Assembly: GCA_017515945.1 (NCBI GenBank) | Contig: JAFWDX010000127.1 | Coordinates: 1 to 8,738 of the forward strand | DNA: 8,738 nucleotides | DNA from: Blautia sp. | Lineage (GTDB): Bacteria; Bacillota; Clostridia; Lachnospirales; Lachnospiraceae | Reading direction: 5' to 3' | Shown: in pieces, positions 1 to 7,295 of the stretch | How positions within the stretch are numbered: position 1 is the first letter of the stretch | Layout: every line of letters starts with the position of its first letter | Program-made: the position numbers and the translations under genes | Notes under the pieces: generated by a model | The model's database searches: none | What the model was told of the DNA's origin: nothing | The model's input: only the letters and a program-made list of their open reading frames with translations

Positions 1-89
1 CACATACGTGTGAGTCAAGGAACCTGTCCCCCTGACTCATGAAGGAACCAGCCCCCTGACTCATGAAGGAACCCGGCCCCCCTGACATA
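1..89. repeat. REP-like intergenic repeat cluster (left edge, three units)
   Basis: Three tandem, imperfect units of the form AAGGAACC-n-CCCCCTGACTCATG begin at about 17, 42 and 66 (periods 25 and 24). The first unit is preceded by GTGTGAGTC, which is the right arm of the hairpin seen complete at 5445-5487, so the left arm probably lies outside the window. The last unit runs into the stop codon of the HD-GYP gene (90-92). The same core recurs at 5254-5284, 5411-5498 and 8671-8738. From memory, a GGGGACAGGTTCC core resembles intergenic palindromes linked to IS200-like (RAYT) transposases in other bacteria. No such transposase is in this window, so that link is inference. Confidence 0.8.
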
Positions 90-1148
90 TCACGCTTCCG
101 CCGCGGCATCCGCATTCATGATTTCTGTCTTCAACTGTATGGTTGCCTCTTCTTTTACTTTAGCAATGGTTCCGTCATCCAGCAGCCCGATGAAGATCTT
201 CACCATACGCGGATCAAACTGCGTGCCGGAGCCGGCCAGCAGCTCTGCCCGGGCGGAGGCTTCGTTCATGGGCGCCTTGTAATGGCGTCGGCTTACCAGC
301 GCATCGTAGACATCGGCTACGGCGATGAGGCGGCCGATCACGGGGATTTCCTCCCCGTGCAGCCCTTTGGGATAACCCAGACCGTCAAAGCGTTCGTGAT
401 GGTAGCGTGCTCCGTCCTCCAGATAAGAGATGGTGGAGATGGCGGAGAGGATATTTGCACCGATGGTGGTATGCTCACGGATCTGGTTGTATTCATCCGG
501 CGTCAGCCGGCCTTTCTTTTTTAATATGGAATCCGGGATACCGATCTTCCCGACATCGTGGAGCAGGGCAGTCTGGTAGACCCTGGCCACGAGCTGTTCA
601 TCGTATCCGAGCGCGCGGGCGATAGCACGGCTGTAATGGGCGACGCGTACGGAATGACCCTGGGTCACATCGTCCTTTGCCTCGATGGTGTGGACGATAG
701 CTCCGATCGCCTGCAAGGCCAGCACCTCCACCTCCAGCGTCTTTTCTTCAACCTTTTCCTGCAGACGTTTATGCAGATCCTCCAGTTCGATCGTTTTGCC
801 GATCCGGCGTTTCAGGATCTCGGGCACGATCGGCTTTGTGATGAAGTCACTGGCGCCCATGTTCAGACATTCGACCTCGACATCCTCATCCTGGTTGGCT
901 GTGAGGAAAATGACTGGGATAGACTGATTTTCCGGAGTCTCGCGGATCCGGAAGAAGGTTTCTTTACCGCTCATTCCCGGCATCATCAGATCAAGAAGGA
1001 TGAGGTCGGGCTTTTTTTTCGTCAGAAATTTCAGAGCCATTTCTCCGCTGATCGCCAGCATCAGGGTATATTCTGCCTCCAGTACCTCGCGGATGATCTG
1101 CAGATTTGTGCGGTTGTCATCAACCACTAATATCGTATGTTTATCCAT
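90..1148 (-). CDS. Response regulator with receiver and HD-GYP domains (predicted cyclic di-GMP phosphodiesterase)
   Basis: A 352-residue cytoplasmic protein. Residues 1-120 are a CheY-like receiver: acidic pair D10/D11, phospho-acceptor D53 in the LLDLMMPG motif, T83 and K105. A helical linker (about 118-148) leads to an HD-GYP domain (about 150-330). The domain has T162-x-G-H165, the HD pair H197/D198 with K201, H226, HHE at 250-252, DGLGYP at 255-260 and D279. All the usual metal and GYP residues are present, so an active enzyme hydrolysing cyclic di-GMP to pGpG or GMP is expected. The ATG at 1148 is chosen because the receiver begins right there (MDKHTILVVDD). The frame stays open to a TTG at 1307, but those 53 extra residues run through a copy of the intergenic repeat and match no domain. 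The ribosome-binding site is weak (AGG about 10 bases upstream). The gene lies downstream of the hybrid kinase on the same strand, and the pair probably forms a phosphorelay; that partnership is inferred from adjacency only. Confidence 0.9.
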   Translation of the reverse strand: MDKHTILVVDDNRTNLQIIREVLEAEYTLMLAISGEMALKFLTKKKPDLILLDLMMPGMSGKETFFRIRETPENQSIPVIFLTANQDEDVEVECLNMGASDFITKPIVPEILKRRIGKTIELEDLHKRLQEKVEEKTLEVEVLALQAIGAIVHTIEAKDDVTQGHSVRVAHYSRAIARALGYDEQLVARVYQTALLHDVGKIGIPDSILKKKGRLTPDEYNQIREHTTIGANILSAISTISYLEDGARYHHERFDGLGYPKGLHGEEIPVIGRLIAVADVYDALVSRRHYKAPMNEASARAELLAGSGTQFDPRMVKIFIGLLDDGTIAKVKEEATIQLKTEIMNADAAAEA

Positions 1149-1243
1149 AGAATTATACCTGAGCGCTTGAATACGTGGAACACCGTACCACGGGCATTCC
1201 TTTGAGACGCAGTCAGAGGCTCTGCATATGCCGCGGCGACAAT

Positions 1244-1269
1244 GTAACTGTTCAGTCACAAGATCCTTC
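1244..1269. repeat. Solo copy of the end repeat of the 1351-1499 element
   Basis: These 26 bases match 1353-1378 with one difference (AAGATCC versus AAGCTCC). The first 15 bases, GTAACTGTTCAGTCA, are also the reverse complement of 1483-1497. It sits inside the open frame upstream of the HD-GYP start, which argues that this stretch is not coding. It may be a remnant of a second element copy. Confidence 0.75.
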
Positions 1270-1339
1270 ACTTTTGTATAGGAGTCATCCGTAAATATAT
1301 GAAACAACTTGCTGGTCTTTTTTGTCCGACTGCACTCTG

Positions 1340-1389
1340 AAAAAGAATGCTCGTAACTGTTCAGTCACAAGCTCCTTCGCAGTTACGAG
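1340..1389 (-). terminator. Possible weak terminator between kinase and HD-GYP gene
   Basis: Read on the minus strand, a 10-bp stem CTCGTAACTG/CAGTTACGAG with a 20-base loop is followed, after five bases, by five T residues (plus-strand 1340-1344). The long loop and the offset T tract make it a poor intrinsic terminator. It could reduce read-through from the kinase gene into the HD-GYP gene. The stem overlaps the left end of the MITE-like element. Confidence 0.25.
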
Positions 1390-1499
1390 GCCAGGCGCAG
1401 GCTCCTTTCGTCGCATTGGAAGTGCGCCTGGCCTTGGCTGTTCAACTTTTTTCTTACGCACCTCGCAGTAAATGCGAGGTGCTGACTGAACAGTTACGA
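1351..1499. mobile_element. MITE-like structured element with 17-bp terminal inverted repeats
   Basis: The ends are perfect inverted repeats: TCGTAACTGTTCAGTCA (1351-1367) and its reverse complement (1483-1499). Inside are three further perfect inverted repeats: 1350-1359 with 1380-1389 (10 bp), 1388-1399 with 1423-1434 (12 bp, GC-rich), and 1458-1467 with 1473-1482 (10 bp, 5-base loop). There is no open reading frame and no clear target-site duplication. It occupies the gap between the kinase stop and the HD-GYP gene. It could be a non-autonomous transposable element, a structured RNA or an intergenic processing or termination element. The inverted-repeat architecture is plain in the sequence; mobility is inferred. 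Confidence 0.6.
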
Positions 1500-1517
1500 A
1501 TGTTCACATAGTTTAAT

Positions 1518-4500
1518 TCAGGAAAGTGTTTTGAGCATATCTTCCAGTTTCTCATAATCAAAGGCACTGCAGGCTTCGATCATCTCCTGCAGGACTTCTT
1601 CCAGCTCCTGTGTATAGTGTTGCTTACTCATCTGGTGCAGCAGGTTCTCTGCAGCGAGATAATCCATATCTTCACAGGCACCGCGGATCCGTGCGATCAT
1701 TTCCGGATCAAAATGGTCAAATGAGTCGCCTGTGGCTGCAATTTTCTCCTCGAACAGATACTTACGGGCATATTTGCCGACATTGATCACCATATTGTGC
1801 AGATCATTCATAAAATCAGGAAAGATTTTGTCGATGGTATCCCAGTCTTGATTTTTGCCTGCGGTTTCCAGCTGATAAGCCATTTCGCCGAGTTCATTCG
1901 CACCGGCGCCGCGGGACGCGCTTTTGATGGCATGTACATAGATGGTAAAATCATGCAGGTTCCGTTTATCGTACAGCTCCTGCAAGACAGGCTCCCGGTT
2001 CTTGATGTCCAGATAATAGGTCCGGAGAATGTCGTGATAGATCCGCACGGATCCTCCGTATATTTCCAGACTTCCCTGCATATCCACTCCGGGTATGTAA
2101 TCTCTCAACTCCTGCATATCCGGATCTTTTAGCGTTTCCGGTTCCGTTTGCGAAGCCGTATGTACAGCAGCATTCCCGTACGCAGGAGCAGCTGCGCTCC
2201 CGGGAGCAGATGCAGGTACAGCAGTTTCTGCAGGAGTTCCTCCCTGATCGTTTATCTGTATGGAAAACAGCTGTTGGAGCAGCAGCATGTTTTGTGAAAG
2301 GAGGTTCCCATTCTGTGCCAGGAGCTGAGACCATAGATCCTGCTGCCCCTGACCCGGCACAGTTGTAAAGGCGGGCATGGTGAATGCCCCTCCCGGAGCT
2401 GTCCCGGAATGCAGAGCGGAGGTATTTCCTTCCGGATCGTGATGAGCCTGTTCCTGGATGTTTTTGATGTAGCCCTCCGGTGCTTTTGACTGGACAAAAT
2501 GCTTGAGCACACGGTTAAGCTCTGTCATTTCGATGGGTTTGGCTACGAAATCATCCATTCCTGCTTCAAGGAACATGGCTTTTGCACCGCTCATGGCGTT
2601 TGCCGTCAGGGCGATGATCGGGACAGCCTTGTAATAATCTCCCTCCAGCGAGCGGATGTACTTTGTCGTTTCGATCCCGTCCATCTCCGGCATCATATGA
2701 TCCATGAAAATGGCGTCATAGCGGATCGCCTTTACCAGCTCGATCGCCTTGAAACCGCTGGTGGCGACATCGATCTTCATTTTATAAGGAGCCATCAGTC
2801 CCTGTGCGACCTGCAGGTTGGTTGTGTTGTCGTCCACCAGCAGGATCCTGGCAAAGGTCAGGGGGATGATCTGGGAACGGTCAAAAGATTTCTTCTTGAT
2901 ACTGGTAACGATCTCTTCGCCGTTGAGGGCATTGATCAGCTGCATGCAGATCAGCGGGAGCTGAAGCTGCTTGTATTTCATGTAATGACCTTCCGCGTGC
3001 TCGTCATTCTCCAGGATCAGGAAGATATTCTGCGTCGGGAACATGAATTCCAGCTTCTCGCGCATGTTTCCGAATGCCTTTCGGCGAATGAGCACATGGG
3101 TCATGCCCTGGAAGGACCGGATACGATTCGGCTCCCGGCAGATCTCGTAATCGAGGCTGAGTTTTTCCAGGGTGCGGCAGAGGCTGTGGATAATGGTTTC
3201 ATTCTGCTCGCAGATCAGGACATGGATGTCCTTTTTATTGTGCACATCACCGATCGGTTCGTAATAATGGACTTTCTGGATCACGGTGACGGTGAAGACG
3301 CTGCCTTTGCCGTATTCGCTTTCGACTGTCAGGGTGCCGCCCATCATCTCGGCCAGATTTTTGCTGATGGAAAGCCCGAGGCCGGAGCCTGTCACCGCTC
3401 TGTTTTTGCGCGTGTCCACCTGGGAAAAGGTCTGGAAGAGCTTGCCGAAGTCTTCATGGCGTATGCCGATCCCGCTGTCTCTGACTTCAAAGGTCAGTTT
3501 ATAATCCGTTTCATTGATGAAAGTACCGGTTCCTCTGAGCTCAATGAATCCTTCATGGGTAAACTTGACCGAGTTGCCGATCAGATTCAGGAGGATCTGC
3601 TTGAGCCGGATGTCGTCTCCAATGAAGTGATTGGGCAGCCTGGGGTCGATATCCATCATGAAATATACAGGACGTCCGGAAAGACGGACAGAAATGACAT
3701 TGCTGATGTCCATCAAAACGGATGGAAGCATGTATTCCACTTCACTGATCTCAAATTTGCCAGTCTCGATCTTGGAAAAGTCCAATATATCGTTGATGAT
3801 CCCCAACAGGCTGCTGCCGGAGTTCTGGATCGTGCCGATATCCATCAGGACATCTTCGGGAAGGTCTTTGCCCAGCAGGATCTCGCTGATACCGACAATA
3901 GCATTCATGGGTGTGCGGATCTCGTGGCTCATATTGGCAAGGAACGCGCTTTTGGCGTGGTTGGCCTCCTGGGCCTCCAGGGCGGCTTCACGGAGCTGAT
4001 CCTTGATGTCCTCCTCCTCCTGGACATCCGTTGTGAGCATGATGATACGGTCTTCGTTGTCTTTGAAAAAAGCGCATTCCACCAGCTTCCAGCTGATCTG
4101 GCCGAAATCCGTACGCATACGGCAGCGGATGGAATAGTTCCCTTTTTCCCGCAGGAGAGGGATCAGGCTGTCAAGATGTAAAGTGGCAAGCCGGTCGGCA
4201 TCCTCATCGGATGCGGCATGGGCGCTGATCGTATGAGCAAGGCTCTCTTCATAATCCGCCTCGTGGGCAAAATGAAAACCGACGTCCGGAGCGAATGGGT
4301 GCTGGAGAAGGGAACGGACTGTCCCGGTCTGCGCGTCAATGAGGTTGGCATCCTCATAGTGGGAGTTGACGGCAAATTCGCAGACCTGTTCCATGATCTC
4401 CATTTCTGTCCGTGCAGCGTGGAGTTCATCAGTGTTTTCAACGATCCCGAGGACGATGGTGGGCTTGCCCTCCGGGTCTTTCTGTACGATCTCCAGGGTC

Positions 4501-5162
4501 ACTCGGGTCCAGTGGCCGTTGACGTCCACCAGCTCGCAGCTGGCATGATTGATGCCGGCAAAACAGCGGGCGTACATCTCGTCGTGCAGGGCGTGATATT
4601 CCGGTTTGACAAAGTTGTCGCGGAAGGCGTCCGGCATGTTGTCCATCCGTCTGGGCGCTCCGTGCAGATCCTCGATCCCCTGGGAAGCCAGACCGTAATG
4701 CTCGTTGACATACAAAGTGAACTTGAGAATATTGGAGTTCTCAAACGCCTGGTTGACCAGAATCTCGTGCTCGGCTTTTACACGTTCCTCTTCAATCTGC
4801 TCAAGTTTGGATTCATTGATGTTTTCTGTGGTCAGGAGATACCTTGACGCGGTCCCATCGTCATTTCTTTCGATGATGCGTACAGACAGGCGCATCCAGA
4901 CATGCGCATCCTCGGTTCCGCACAGGTATTCTGCCTCCCAATGATCTCTGGAGCTGAGGGCATGCTCATCCTGCAGCGCGCTGCAGAGCGACTCAACAGG
5001 ATGGAGGTAGCCGGGTAACACATCGGCGAGGAGGTGCTCCCGGAAATATGACTGGGCTTCGGGAACAGGGATTTCACCGTCCTCGGTGAGAAGAACAGCG
5101 GTGTCCCGGCGGGGATCACCGATGTAAACGCTGGAATAATTACGGAACAATGATTTATACAT
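1518..5162 (-). CDS. Soluble hybrid sensor histidine kinase (PAS-like sensors, HisKA, HATPase, two receivers, Hpt)
   Basis: A 1214-residue protein with no signal peptide or membrane segment, so it probably senses a cytoplasmic cue. Residues 1-385 look like three consecutive PAS-like modules (about 1-118, 135-248 and 258-383) with a charged helical linker near 115-140; their ligands are unknown. HisKA follows with the phospho-acceptor H413 in SHEIRTP. The ATPase domain has the N box (N526/N530), DSGIGI at 562-567 and GSGLGLSI at 592-599. Residues 644-755 resemble a receiver but lack the acceptor aspartate. An intact receiver (about 770-890) has D777/D778, D821, T853 and K875. A Gln/Ala/Pro-rich linker (about 905-1010) leads to an Hpt domain with H1077 in HAIKSASRG. 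About 75 helical residues follow (1140-1214). This is the BarA/TorS-type layout for an internal His-Asp-His-Asp relay; the final receiver is plausibly the neighbouring HD-GYP protein. The start is supported by GGAGG five bases upstream and a promoter. Confidence 0.93.
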   Translation of the reverse strand: MYKSLFRNYSSVYIGDPRRDTAVLLTEDGEIPVPEAQSYFREHLLADVLPGYLHPVESLCSALQDEHALSSRDHWEAEYLCGTEDAHVWMRLSVRIIERNDDGTASRYLLTTENINESKLEQIEEERVKAEHEILVNQAFENSNILKFTLYVNEHYGLASQGIEDLHGAPRRMDNMPDAFRDNFVKPEYHALHDEMYARCFAGINHASCELVDVNGHWTRVTLEIVQKDPEGKPTIVLGIVENTDELHAARTEMEIMEQVCEFAVNSHYEDANLIDAQTGTVRSLLQHPFAPDVGFHFAHEADYEESLAHTISAHAASDEDADRLATLHLDSLIPLLREKGNYSIRCRMRTDFGQISWKLVECAFFKDNEDRIIMLTTDVQEEEDIKDQLREAALEAQEANHAKSAFLANMSHEIRTPMNAIVGISEILLGKDLPEDVLMDIGTIQNSGSSLLGIINDILDFSKIETGKFEISEVEYMLPSVLMDISNVISVRLSGRPVYFMMDIDPRLPNHFIGDDIRLKQILLNLIGNSVKFTHEGFIELRGTGTFINETDYKLTFEVRDSGIGIRHEDFGKLFQTFSQVDTRKNRAVTGSGLGLSISKNLAEMMGGTLTVESEYGKGSVFTVTVIQKVHYYEPIGDVHNKKDIHVLICEQNETIIHSLCRTLEKLSLDYEICREPNRIRSFQGMTHVLIRRKAFGNMREKLEFMFPTQNIFLILENDEHAEGHYMKYKQLQLPLICMQLINALNGEEIVTSIKKKSFDRSQIIPLTFARILLVDDNTTNLQVAQGLMAPYKMKIDVATSGFKAIELVKAIRYDAIFMDHMMPEMDGIETTKYIRSLEGDYYKAVPIIALTANAMSGAKAMFLEAGMDDFVAKPIEMTELNRVLKHFVQSKAPEGYIKNIQEQAHHDPEGNTSALHSGTAPGGAFTMPAFTTVPGQGQQDLWSQLLAQNGNLLSQNMLLLQQLFSIQINDQGGTPAETAVPASAPGSAAAPAYGNAAVHTASQTEPETLKDPDMQELRDYIPGVDMQGSLEIYGGSVRIYHDILRTYYLDIKNREPVLQELYDKRNLHDFTIYVHAIKSASRGAGANELGEMAYQLETAGKNQDWDTIDKIFPDFMNDLHNMVINVGKYARKYLFEEKIAATGDSFDHFDPEMIARIRGACEDMDYLAAENLLHQMSKQHYTQELEEVLQEMIEACSAFDYEKLEDMLKTLS

Positions 5163-5167
5163 GGGAA

Positions 5168-5172
5168 CCTCC
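5168..5172 (-). promoter_or_regulatory. Ribosome-binding site of the hybrid kinase
   Basis: GGAGG on the minus strand ends five bases before the ATG at 5162. It fixes the kinase start, since no other well-spaced start lies nearby. Confidence 0.8.
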
Positions 5173-5200
5173 GTGGGAAAGGGTTCTTATAATTATGTTG

Positions 5201-5229
5201 ATTTTATCAAATTGTGGCCTGTTTTTCAA
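5201..5229 (-). promoter_or_regulatory. Sigma-70-type promoter of the hybrid kinase
   Basis: On the minus strand, TTGAAA (5224-5229) and TAAAAT (5201-5206) are separated by exactly 17 bases. The predicted transcript start is near 5195, giving a leader of about 30 bases that contains the GGAGG site. The -35 box is 24 bp from the repeat at 5254-5284. Confidence 0.7.
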
Positions 5230-5253
5230 TCACGAAATGTGCGATGAGGGCTG

Positions 5254-5284
5254 ATGAGTCAGGGGGCCTGTCCCCGTGACTCAT
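5254..5284. repeat. REP-like palindrome, short form
   Basis: ATGAGTCA (5254-5261) pairs with TGACTCAT (5277-5284). The stem continues as GGGG/CCCC with one bulged G (5276), closing on a short GCCTGT-type loop. It is a collapsed member of the family: the CAGGTTCC arm is lost and the two TGAGTCA ends are brought together. It lies upstream of the kinase promoter. The 124 bp from 5285 to 5408 are AT-rich and hold no gene; the only visible structure is a 7-bp hairpin at 5386-5406. Confidence 0.7.
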
Positions 5285-5385
5285 TTCATGGAGTCCTACA
5301 ATTTAATCAGATTCTATCTTTACTATATAGGATAAGTATGATATATTGCTGCCATAGACCAGATCGGCATAAGCTCTTTATTTTG

Positions 5386-5406
5386 AGCATCAGTGGCAGT
5401 GATGCT
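5386..5406. other. Small hairpin in the divergent intergenic region
   Basis: AGCATCA (5386-5392) and TGATGCT (5400-5406) form a perfect 7-bp stem with a 7-base loop. There is no T tract after it on either strand, so it is not a convincing terminator. No function is assigned. Confidence 0.35.
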
Positions 5407-5410
5407 GTAG

Positions 5411-5498
5411 TGAGTCAGAGTGAGTCAGATGAGTAAGTCAGAGTGACAGGTTCCTTGACTCACAGCATGTGAGTCAAGGAACCTGTCCCCCTGACTCA
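5411..5498. repeat. REP-like repeat with complete 20-bp hairpin upstream of metN
   Basis: The core is a perfect 20-bp inverted repeat, 5445-5464 against 5468-5487, with a 3-base GCA loop. The right arm continues as CCCCCTGACTCAT as in the other copies, while the left arm is degraded to AGTCAGAGT. Upstream are two direct copies of the 10-mer TGAGTCAGAG-like unit (5411-5430) and a third broken one. It ends 11 bp before the metN -35 box. It could act as a transcription-blocking or insulating hairpin, but it has no T tract. Confidence 0.8.
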
Positions 5499-5508
5499 TA
5501 CAGAAATC

Positions 5509-5537
5509 TTGACAGGATATCATAATAAATATAAAAT
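5509..5537 (+). promoter_or_regulatory. Sigma-70-type promoter of the metNIQ operon
   Basis: TTGACA (5509-5514, consensus) and TAAAAT (5532-5537, one mismatch) are separated by exactly 17 bases. The predicted transcript start is near 5544, which leaves a leader of about 65 bases before the metN ATG at 5609. That is too short for a SAM-I riboswitch or a T-box. Confidence 0.8.
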
Positions 5538-5559
5538 AACGGGGAACTGTGAAGGAATT

Positions 5560-5583
5560 GCTTGCAGAACAGCTTATGCAGGC
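5560..5583 (+). other. Hairpin in the metN leader
   Basis: GCTTGCA (5560-5566) pairs with TGCAGGC (5577-5583), including one G-U pair, around a 10-base loop. It lies between the promoter and the metN ribosome-binding site. It may affect translation or mRNA stability; it does not match a methionine- or SAM-responsive riboswitch that I know. Confidence 0.35.
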
Positions 5584-5595
5584 AGTAAACAGAAT

Positions 5596-5600
5596 CGGAG
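5596..5600 (+). promoter_or_regulatory. Ribosome-binding site that decides the metN start
   Basis: CGGAG ends eight bases before the ATG at 5609. The alternative in-frame GTG at 5549 has no good site and would lie only about five bases from the predicted transcript start. Confidence 0.7.
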
Positions 5601-5608
5601 CAAAAAAT

Positions 5609-6631
5609 ATGTCAGAAATCGTAATCGAAAATGTGTCAAAGACCTTTACGACCAAGGATGGTACGGTAGAGGCCCTGCGGCATGTAAATATCAGCATAGA
5701 TTCCGGAGATATCTTCGGGATCATCGGCATGTCCGGTGCGGGCAAGAGCACCCTCGTGCGCTGCATAAATTTTCTGGAGACTCCCTCAGAGGGGCGTGTA
5801 CTTATAGACGGCAAGGCACTGGGGGATTTTACCCCGGCACAGCTGCGCCGCCAGCGCGAAAACATCGGGATGATCTTCCAGCATTTCAATCTGCTGATGC
5901 AGAAAAATGTGATCGACAATATCTGCTTCCCGCTTTATATTCAGGGCAAAAAGAAAGCTCAGGCTTACGAAAGAGCCAGGGAGTTGCTGGAGGTCGTAGG
6001 CCTTTCCGACAAGGAAAAAGCGTATCCGGCTCAGCTCTCCGGAGGGCAGAAGCAGCGTGTGGCCATCGCGAGAGCCCTCGCGAGCAATCCAAAGATCCTG
6101 CTCTGTGATGAAGCAACCAGCGCATTGGATCCGCAGACGACATCCTCGATCCTGGAGCTTCTTAAACAGATCAATGAGAAATACGCGATCACCATCGTGA
6201 TCATCACTCATCAGATGTCGGTGGTCCGGGAGATCTGCTCCCATGTGGCCATTCTCAAGGAGGGGGAGGTCCGGGAACAGGGGCTGGTGGCGGACATATT
6301 CAACAATCCGAAGTCCGAGGTCGCCCGTGAGCTGATCCTGACAGACAGCGGTTCCGATGTGGATATAGAGTCAAAGGGTCCACAGGATGAGATCCTTTCC
6401 GGGGAAAAGATCCGCATCGTCTTTTCTGAGAACTCAGCCTTTGAGCCGGTGATCGCCAATCTGATCCTGACCTTCCATGAACCGGTCAATATCCTTCGCG
6501 CGGATACCAAAAATGTCGGCGGCGTCGCCAAGGGCGAGATGATCCTTCAGTTCATGAAGGGCAGCCGGCAGACCGAGGCGATGAAGGAGTATCTGATCGA
6601 ACGCGGTCTTGCAGTAGGGGAGGTGCAGTGA
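5609..6631 (+). CDS. metN: Methionine ABC importer, ATP-binding subunit MetN
   Basis: A 340-residue ATPase that powers methionine uptake through MetI. Walker A is GMSGAGKST (40-48), the Q-loop glutamine is Q91, the signature LSGGQ is at 143-147, Walker B is ILLCDEA (163-169) with D167/E168, and the switch histidine is H201. The C-terminal region (about 262-340) is a NIL (ACT-like) domain, which in the E. coli MetN homologue binds methionine and inhibits transport. This domain separates MetN from other polar-amino-acid ATPases, and the length is normal for the family. The ATG start gives MSEIVIENVSKTF, the usual N-terminus; a GTG at 5549 would add 20 residues and is rejected. metI starts one base after the stop, so the two are translationally coupled. 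Confidence 0.95.
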   Translation: MSEIVIENVSKTFTTKDGTVEALRHVNISIDSGDIFGIIGMSGAGKSTLVRCINFLETPSEGRVLIDGKALGDFTPAQLRRQRENIGMIFQHFNLLMQKNVIDNICFPLYIQGKKKAQAYERARELLEVVGLSDKEKAYPAQLSGGQKQRVAIARALASNPKILLCDEATSALDPQTTSSILELLKQINEKYAITIVIITHQMSVVREICSHVAILKEGEVREQGLVADIFNNPKSEVARELILTDSGSDVDIESKGPQDEILSGEKIRIVFSENSAFEPVIANLILTFHEPVNILRADTKNVGGVAKGEMILQFMKGSRQTEAMKEYLIERGLAVGEVQ

Positions 6632-6632
6632 G

Positions 6633-7295
6633 ATGTTTTCGGAAGCAGTGACAAAAATGATCATTGAGGGCGTGGGGGAAACGCTTTATATGACGTTGGT
6701 CTCCACACTGTTCGGTTATCTGTTCGGCCTTCCTCTTGGGATCTGCCTGGCGGTAACGGACAAGGACGGTCTGCACCCGAATGCGATTATCTACAAGATC
6801 CTCGATGTGTTGACCAATATTTTCCGCAGCATTCCGTTCCTGATCCTGCTGATCCTGATCATTCCGCTGACCAGGGCTCTCGTGGGAAAGAGCTACGGAA
6901 CGACCGCCACCATCGTGCCGCTGACCATTGCGGCCATTCCCTTTATCGGGAGAATGGTGGAGTCCTCGCTTAAAGAAGTGGATGCAGGCGTGATCGAGGC
7001 TGCCCGTTCCATGGGCGCCAGCAATCTGCGGATCATCACCCGCGTGATGCTGGTGGAGGCCAGGACATCTCTGATCTCCGGCGCGACCATCGCCACTGGC
7101 ACGATCCTGGGTTACTCCGCTATGGCCGGCACCGTCGGTGGCGGCGGACTTGGCGATATAGCCATTCAATACGGCTACTACCGGTATCAGTCGGATATCA
7201 TGATCGTGACCGTGGTGCTGCTGGTCGTGCTTGTGCAGCTCTTCCAGACCATCGGCACGGTGCTGGCCAACCGTCTGGACAAGAGACGGGTATAA
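6633..7295 (+). CDS. metI: Methionine ABC importer, permease subunit MetI
   Basis: A 220-residue inner-membrane permease with about five hydrophobic segments (near 18-42, 55-80, 88-108, 143-168 and 187-210). The cytoplasmic EAA loop that docks on MetN is at about 115-142 (VIEAARSMGAS). The GGGGLGD motif at 170-175 and the length are typical of MetI. The ribosome-binding site GGGGAGG lies within the last codons of metN. The last 19 codons, from QTIGTVLANRLDKRRV through the stop, form the first unit of a tandem array that continues past the stop codon. The protein itself looks intact. Confidence 0.95.
   Translation: MFSEAVTKMIIEGVGETLYMTLVSTLFGYLFGLPLGICLAVTDKDGLHPNAIIYKILDVLTNIFRSIPFLILLILIIPLTRALVGKSYGTTATIVPLTIAAIPFIGRMVESSLKEVDAGVIEAARSMGASNLRIITRVMLVEARTSLISGATIATGTILGYSAMAGTVGGGGLGDIAIQYGYYRYQSDIMIVTVVLLVVLVQLFQTIGTVLANRLDKRRV

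Noticed and set aside
1149..1307. 53-residue N-terminal extension of the HD-GYP protein from a TTG
   Set aside because: It runs through a copy of an intergenic repeat, has no domain match and a poor start; the receiver begins exactly at the ATG at 1148.
2499..4181. Plus-strand open frame of 560 codons
   Set aside because: It lies antisense inside the hybrid kinase, whose domains are unambiguous. Its translation matches no family I recognise and it is a mirror of the kinase codons.
5254..5436. 60-codon open frame starting in the repeat
   Set aside because: It begins inside a palindromic repeat, has no ribosome-binding site and no recognisable sequence.
5538..5608. SAM riboswitch or T-box upstream of metN
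   Set aside because: The leader from the predicted transcript start to the ATG is only about 65 bases, with one simple hairpin and no terminator, which is too short for SAM-I or T-box elements.
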